A stretch of 64,000 nucleotides of DNA, from assembly GCF_024227435.1 (NCBI RefSeq), contig NZ_CP100445.1, forward strand, positions 3,159,369 to 3,223,368, given 5' to 3'. This stretch comes from Natrinema caseinilyticum (GTDB lineage Archaea > Halobacteriota > Halobacteria > Halobacteriales > Natrialbaceae). The translations under genes and the position numbers were made by a program. Shown here one piece after another: positions 60,892 to 64,000 of this stretch. The notes beneath the pieces were generated by a model. That model had not been told where the DNA came from. It worked only from the letters and a program-made list of their open reading frames with translations, and searched no databases. Position 1 is the first letter of the stretch. Every line of letters begins with the position of its first letter.

Positions 60892-61632
60892 CTATCCGCT
60901 TTCCGTTCCCGTTCCATCGCCGGGGTTGTCGTTCGATTTATCGAGTGGCGATCCGGGATCAGTCGGTGACTGCTTCGCCGGATCGTTTCCCGTCTCACCG
61001 TCGTCCTGGGCTCCCCCGGTACCGTCGGACTGGCCGCGTTCGTCCGGTGGCTCGGGTGTGAATCCTGGCAGCCCCCCGTTGCCGGACAATCCTCGAGCGA
61101 GCGCCGCGATACCGGGGCCGGCTTGCTCCGAGGCGGCTTGTCGAATGGACGTCGCGTTCTCTCGAAGGGTCTCGAGCGCGTCCTCGGAGACGCCGACGTC
61201 GGCAGCGCGGCGCTCGGTGCGGTCGATCGATCGCTCGAGGCTCGCGATCTCGACCGCCAGTTTCGCCATTCGAGCCTTGTACGCGCCCTGAGAGAGGTTT
61301 TCCCGTTGGTTCTCAAGCTGGGCACGTTCGGCCTCGAGTTCGGTTATCTGTGACTCGAGTTCGGCCGTTCGATGGCGGACGACCGCAGGCCGATTTTCGT
61401 TGGCGGCGCGATCGTACGCGGCTTCGAACATGCCCGAATCGATCGTGCTCTCGGCGTCGGCTGCGCTCGCCTGCATGAGCGTCCCGACGGATGCGTTCGG
61501 TGTCGCCGTCTCGGAGTCGCCTGCCTCGGCCTGGAGGAACGGATTCGCGACCGCACCGCTCGCGAGCGGCGCGACCGTGAGGCCGACGACGGCGAATACT
61601 GCGAGAAGGGCGATGGGCCGGGTTGGGGTCAT
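60892..61632 (-). CDS. Secreted coiled-coil protein with low-complexity tail
   Basis: A 246-residue protein with a Sec-type signal at the N-terminus (IALLAVFAVVGLTVAPLASG, then AVANP). Residues about 75-150 are a Glu/Arg-rich coiled coil (AELESQITELEAERAQLENQ and SLERSIDRTERRAADV). The tail is rich in Gly, Asp, Pro and Ser. No cysteine or lipobox is seen. A TATA-like ACTAAAAAGA (61656-61665, minus strand CTTTTTAG) sits about 25 bases before the start. Function unknown; it may be a surface or cell-wall protein. Confidence 0.72.
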   Translation of the reverse strand: MTPTRPIALLAVFAVVGLTVAPLASGAVANPFLQAEAGDSETATPNASVGTLMQASAADAESTIDSGMFEAAYDRAANENRPAVVRHRTAELESQITELEAERAQLENQRENLSQGAYKARMAKLAVEIASLERSIDRTERRAADVGVSEDALETLRENATSIRQAASEQAGPGIAALARGLSGNGGLPGFTPEPPDERGQSDGTGGAQDDGETGNDPAKQSPTDPGSPLDKSNDNPGDGTGTESG

Positions 61633-62000
61633 CGACTACGTGTTGTTCCAAACGTACTAAAAAGACTGACTTTCGTTCGAATCGTTTACTCTGTTCGACT
61701 AGCCGGTGAGGTTCGTTTTGAGCGTTCAAGACGGCCACAGTGTCCGTCATCAAATCCCGGAGAGACGTCGAGAACCGCTATCGGCCCGCCGTCACTGTTC
61801 GAACCGTTTCGTTCGTCGAAGACCGATCAATCACTGACTACGTTACGTCTCGCAGACGACGGACGACTTCAAACGAAGCTTGCATCTCAGCCAACCGTTC
61901 GATCGGTCGACGACGGGCGGCCTGAGTTCGGACTGATAGCGCGCCGATTTAAACGTATCTGCAAACAGTTATGTTCGACCGTACCGTGGTACTATCTAGC
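61633..62000. other. Divergent intergenic region
   Basis: No gene is supported. Both ends carry promoters: the minus-strand TATA near 61656-61665 for the secreted protein and TTTAAACG (61948-61955) for the DUF5802-like gene. Short frames in the middle lack start context or plausible composition. Confidence 0.5.
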
Positions 62001-62393
62001 ATGTTCGAGGTCTTTTCGAGAGGCTACTATCTCGGACGTCTCTACGTGACACCGACCGATGGGGACCACGCACTCATGCACAGCCGACAACACGAGCACA
62101 TCAACGAGGAAGTGTACGCGACCGGCGACGGCCTCGAGCGCCTCGACACGCCGCTGGTGATGAAACTCGAGTCGCATCACTTTCCGGTGCACGGAGCGGC
62201 GGACGTTCCGACGAACACGCTCGCACTACCGGAATCGATGCTCGAGGGGACCGAAATCAGGAATCCGCCCTCGCTTCGCGAAGTGTTCCTCGCCCGACGA
62301 GAGCGCGCCCGACAGCTCCTCGAGTTTTCGGGGGGGTGGCAGGCCGACCGCGTCGGATCGCCGGACGACGACCCGCCGGGCGCCGGAACCTAA
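62001..62393 (+). CDS. DUF5802-like haloarchaeal protein
   Basis: A 130-residue protein beginning MFEVFSRGYYLGRLYVTPTD, the opening of a haloarchaeal family known as DUF5802. It contains ALMHSRQHEHINEEVYATGD and a His-rich stretch ESHHFPVHGAADVP, followed by a Pro/Asp tail. The function is unknown. An upstream ATG at 61971 is possible, but the family core begins at 62001. The next gene starts 30 bases after its stop. Confidence 0.75.
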   Translation: MFEVFSRGYYLGRLYVTPTDGDHALMHSRQHEHINEEVYATGDGLERLDTPLVMKLESHHFPVHGAADVPTNTLALPESMLEGTEIRNPPSLREVFLARRERARQLLEFSGGWQADRVGSPDDDPPGAGT

Positions 62394-62422
62394 AAGTACG
62401 TCCGCTTCCCGTGTTCGGCCGG

Positions 62423-63355
62423 ATGCTCGACGAGTTACTCGGCCGTGCATCGCTCAAAGAGCGAATCGACGACCTCGAGGACGAAAACGAACGGTTGCGA
62501 AAGCGCTACGAGGCCGAATCCGACCGCCGGGCCGAGGCCACTACCGCCAGGCAGGATGCCGAAGAGCGACTCAACCGGCTCCAGGATAGAATCGCCCAAC
62601 TCGAGGGCGAACTCGACCGAGTGAACGAGCGTGACGCCGGGCTCGACGTTCACCGCCGCACTCAACTGCGCGGAGACCGCCTCGAAGAGGTCCTCGACCG
62701 GCTCGCATCGTTCCGAACGGGCCCAGAAGGTGCGTTGACCGTCGGCGTCCGCGACGACGGGCTCTCAGAACCCGTCCGGACGCAGTTGGCCGACGTCCTC
62801 GGCGAGCGGGTCGCGCTCGTCGACGACGCGGCGCCGTGTCTGTGTTGTATCGACGACGCCGGACTGATCGCCCTGACCGTGGAGCCACCGGTCGATACCG
62901 AACTGGCGGCGACCTGGGACGACCGATTCGCCCTCGAGCGCGAGTGGTTCCTCCCGACCGGACGACACGCCCTGGCGTTGGTGCGAACCGATCTATTCGC
63001 CCTCGGCGTCTTCGAGGACGACGAACGCGTCGACTACCAGGGATTCGAAAGCGATGTCAAGGGAAATCACTCGAAAGGTGGGTTCTCGCAGGCCAGATTC
63101 GAACGGATCCGCGACGAACAGGTCGACGATCACCTCGAGCGCTGTCGGGCCGCCCTCGCCGCGTACGAACGCGGCGGTGAACGGACTGGGGTTCCACTGT
63201 ACCTCGTCGGTCAACGCGGCGTCGTCGAGGCGCTCGTCGCGGAATCGCGACTCGAACCGGCCGCGACGGCCGCCGTCGACGCGACCGGGGCGCCGAAGCG
63301 GGCGCTCGAGGACGCCGTTCGCTCTTTCTGGACGACCGAAGTCCGGATGCTGTAG
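62423..63355 (+). CDS. Vms1/Ankzf1 (VLRF1)-type peptidyl-tRNA hydrolase
   Basis: A 310-residue protein with a coiled-coil N-terminus (LKERIDDLEDENERLRKRYE, residues about 10-75) and a VLRF1 release-factor-like domain. The core motif is KGGFSQARFERIR, whose glycines and Gln fit the catalytic loop of Vms1-type hydrolases that release nascent chains from stalled ribosomes. The C-terminal part (EALVAESRLEPAATAAVDAT) matches the aRF1-like fold. It follows the DUF5802-like gene closely. In archaea this would be a ribosome-rescue factor. Confidence 0.82.
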   Translation: MLDELLGRASLKERIDDLEDENERLRKRYEAESDRRAEATTARQDAEERLNRLQDRIAQLEGELDRVNERDAGLDVHRRTQLRGDRLEEVLDRLASFRTGPEGALTVGVRDDGLSEPVRTQLADVLGERVALVDDAAPCLCCIDDAGLIALTVEPPVDTELAATWDDRFALEREWFLPTGRHALALVRTDLFALGVFEDDERVDYQGFESDVKGNHSKGGFSQARFERIRDEQVDDHLERCRAALAAYERGGERTGVPLYLVGQRGVVEALVAESRLEPAATAAVDATGAPKRALEDAVRSFWTTEVRML

Positions 63356-63373
63356 CTCGAACCCGGCCGACGG

Positions 63374-63568
63374 TCAGTAACCGTCGCCGTCGGAAAAACA
63401 GCGGCCGCAACGATTCGCGTCGGTGTCGGTAACCGCTCGCTCGATGGGGATCAGCCGAAGGTGTTCGTGGGCGACGTGGGACGTCGCACCACAGACCGTC
63501 TGAAAGTCGGACCGACCGGCCTCGTACTTGTGGATCTTGTTTGTCGTCTCGTTCAGGACACCGTCCAT
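63374..63568 (-). CDS. Zinc-finger microprotein
   Basis: A 64-residue protein with cysteines at TVCGATSH and NRCGRCF, and histidines in SHVAHEHLRL, together a probable zinc site. It starts at MDGVLNETTN: a minus-strand TATA-like CAATTATGTAC (63592-63602) lies about 27 bases upstream, which fits a leaderless message. Convergent with the Vms1-type gene. Function unknown. Confidence 0.65.
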   Translation of the reverse strand: MDGVLNETTNKIHKYEAGRSDFQTVCGATSHVAHEHLRLIPIERAVTDTDANRCGRCFSDGDGY

Positions 63569-63604
63569 GCCACTTGTTGACACACTCACTGTACATAATT
63601 GCAT

Positions 63605-64000
63605 CGTCCGTTCATCGGCGAGCGGTGGGGCGGGTCAGATCCGTTCTACCGATGGTACTGAACGAACAGTTTCGGCCGACAAACGGGGAACGTTACACGT
63701 ATCGAAACAGAGGGGTACGGTCGTCGAAACGGTCAGTAGACGGCACCGATTCGGTCGGAACCGAATCGGCGCGCTTAACTCACGCCGGTTTTGGGCGTAA
63801 AATAATCGGATTTATGCGCGTACCGGATACGAGACACCATCGAACGACGACCGCTTCTTGCTGCAAGTAGCATCCCGTTTCTGTCAGCGACTCTAGCCGG
63901 CCACTTTCGGAACGTCAACGGCGGCCATCGTGGAACCACGTACGGCGGAAGCAGCAGGTCCGCGGTCCGATCACCGGCCTTTCGGTCCGTTCGGGCACGG
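63605..64000. other. Window end without a supported gene
   Basis: Only the zinc-microprotein promoter at the left edge and an AT-rich stretch AAAATAATCGGATTTATGCG (63798-63817) are seen. The latter could be a promoter reading into sequence beyond the window. Two overlapping short frames here are basic and unlike haloarchaeal proteins. Confidence 0.45.

Overview
The window is chromosomal DNA from a haloarchaeon (class Halobacteria, probably a Natrialbales-type genome). The DNA is GC-rich, the predicted proteins are strongly acidic, and several exported proteins carry twin-arginine signals followed by a lipobox cysteine. Archaeal TATA boxes (TTTATA-like) often sit about 25-30 bases before an ATG, which implies leaderless mRNAs. 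Genes for archaeal functions such as GatB, a B-less SMC/ScpA pair and a Vms1/VLRF1-like release factor support this. No rRNA, complete tRNA, CRISPR array or insertion sequence was found.

Layout. 1-8.3 kb: a hotdog thioesterase, a complete branched-chain amino-acid-type ABC importer (livF-G-M-H-K on the minus strand), a metallo-beta-lactamase-fold hydrolase and gatB. 8.4-9.1 kb: an AbrB/PIN toxin-antitoxin pair. 9.1-13.3 kb: a propeller lipoprotein translationally coupled to a membrane protein, a DUF389 membrane protein and a zinc-ribbon protein. 13.5-19.5 kb: membrane proteins, including an ArsP-like permease with a TRASH/YHS-like metal domain, an MFS-like carrier and a haem-copper oxidase subunit I without an adjacent subunit II. 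19.5-23.3 kb: a PadR-like regulator, a glutamate-dehydrogenase relative lacking its catalytic lysines, a second propeller protein overlapping it, and a cupin.

23.5-36.1 kb is a lactate island: lldP1 with a FAD/Fe-S D-lactate dehydrogenase fusion, a winged-helix regulator, lldP2 with a degenerate adenylate-forming protein, and lutC with a LutB-LutA fusion. A repeated operator-like sequence occurs twice over the regulator's own promoter and as four 21-bp-spaced copies between lldP2 and lutC. This links the genes into one candidate regulon and is the strongest new observation in the window.

36.3-39.3 kb: an acyl-CoA synthetase and a 3-hydroxybutyrate-dehydrogenase-like SDR. 39.7-47.0 kb: a histone-deacetylase-family hydrolase, then a small coiled-coil protein, smc, scpA and a zinc-binding membrane protein. 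47.1-58.7 kb: MTA phosphorylase, a MATE exporter, a Spo0M-like protein, a phosphoribosyltransferase, thiC, a lipoprotein alpha/beta hydrolase lacking its serine nucleophile, PhzF, a coiled-coil membrane protein and phosphoenolpyruvate synthase. 58.8-64.0 kb: small membrane proteins, an ArsR-type regulator, a secreted coiled-coil protein, a DUF5802-like protein, a Vms1-type peptidyl-tRNA hydrolase and a zinc microprotein.

Three enzyme relatives here (GDH-like, adenylate-forming, alpha/beta hydrolase) have lost hallmark catalytic residues while remaining long intact frames in coupled or operonic positions. This suggests they have been repurposed rather than simply decayed. All names are from reading the sequence only; no database search was run.
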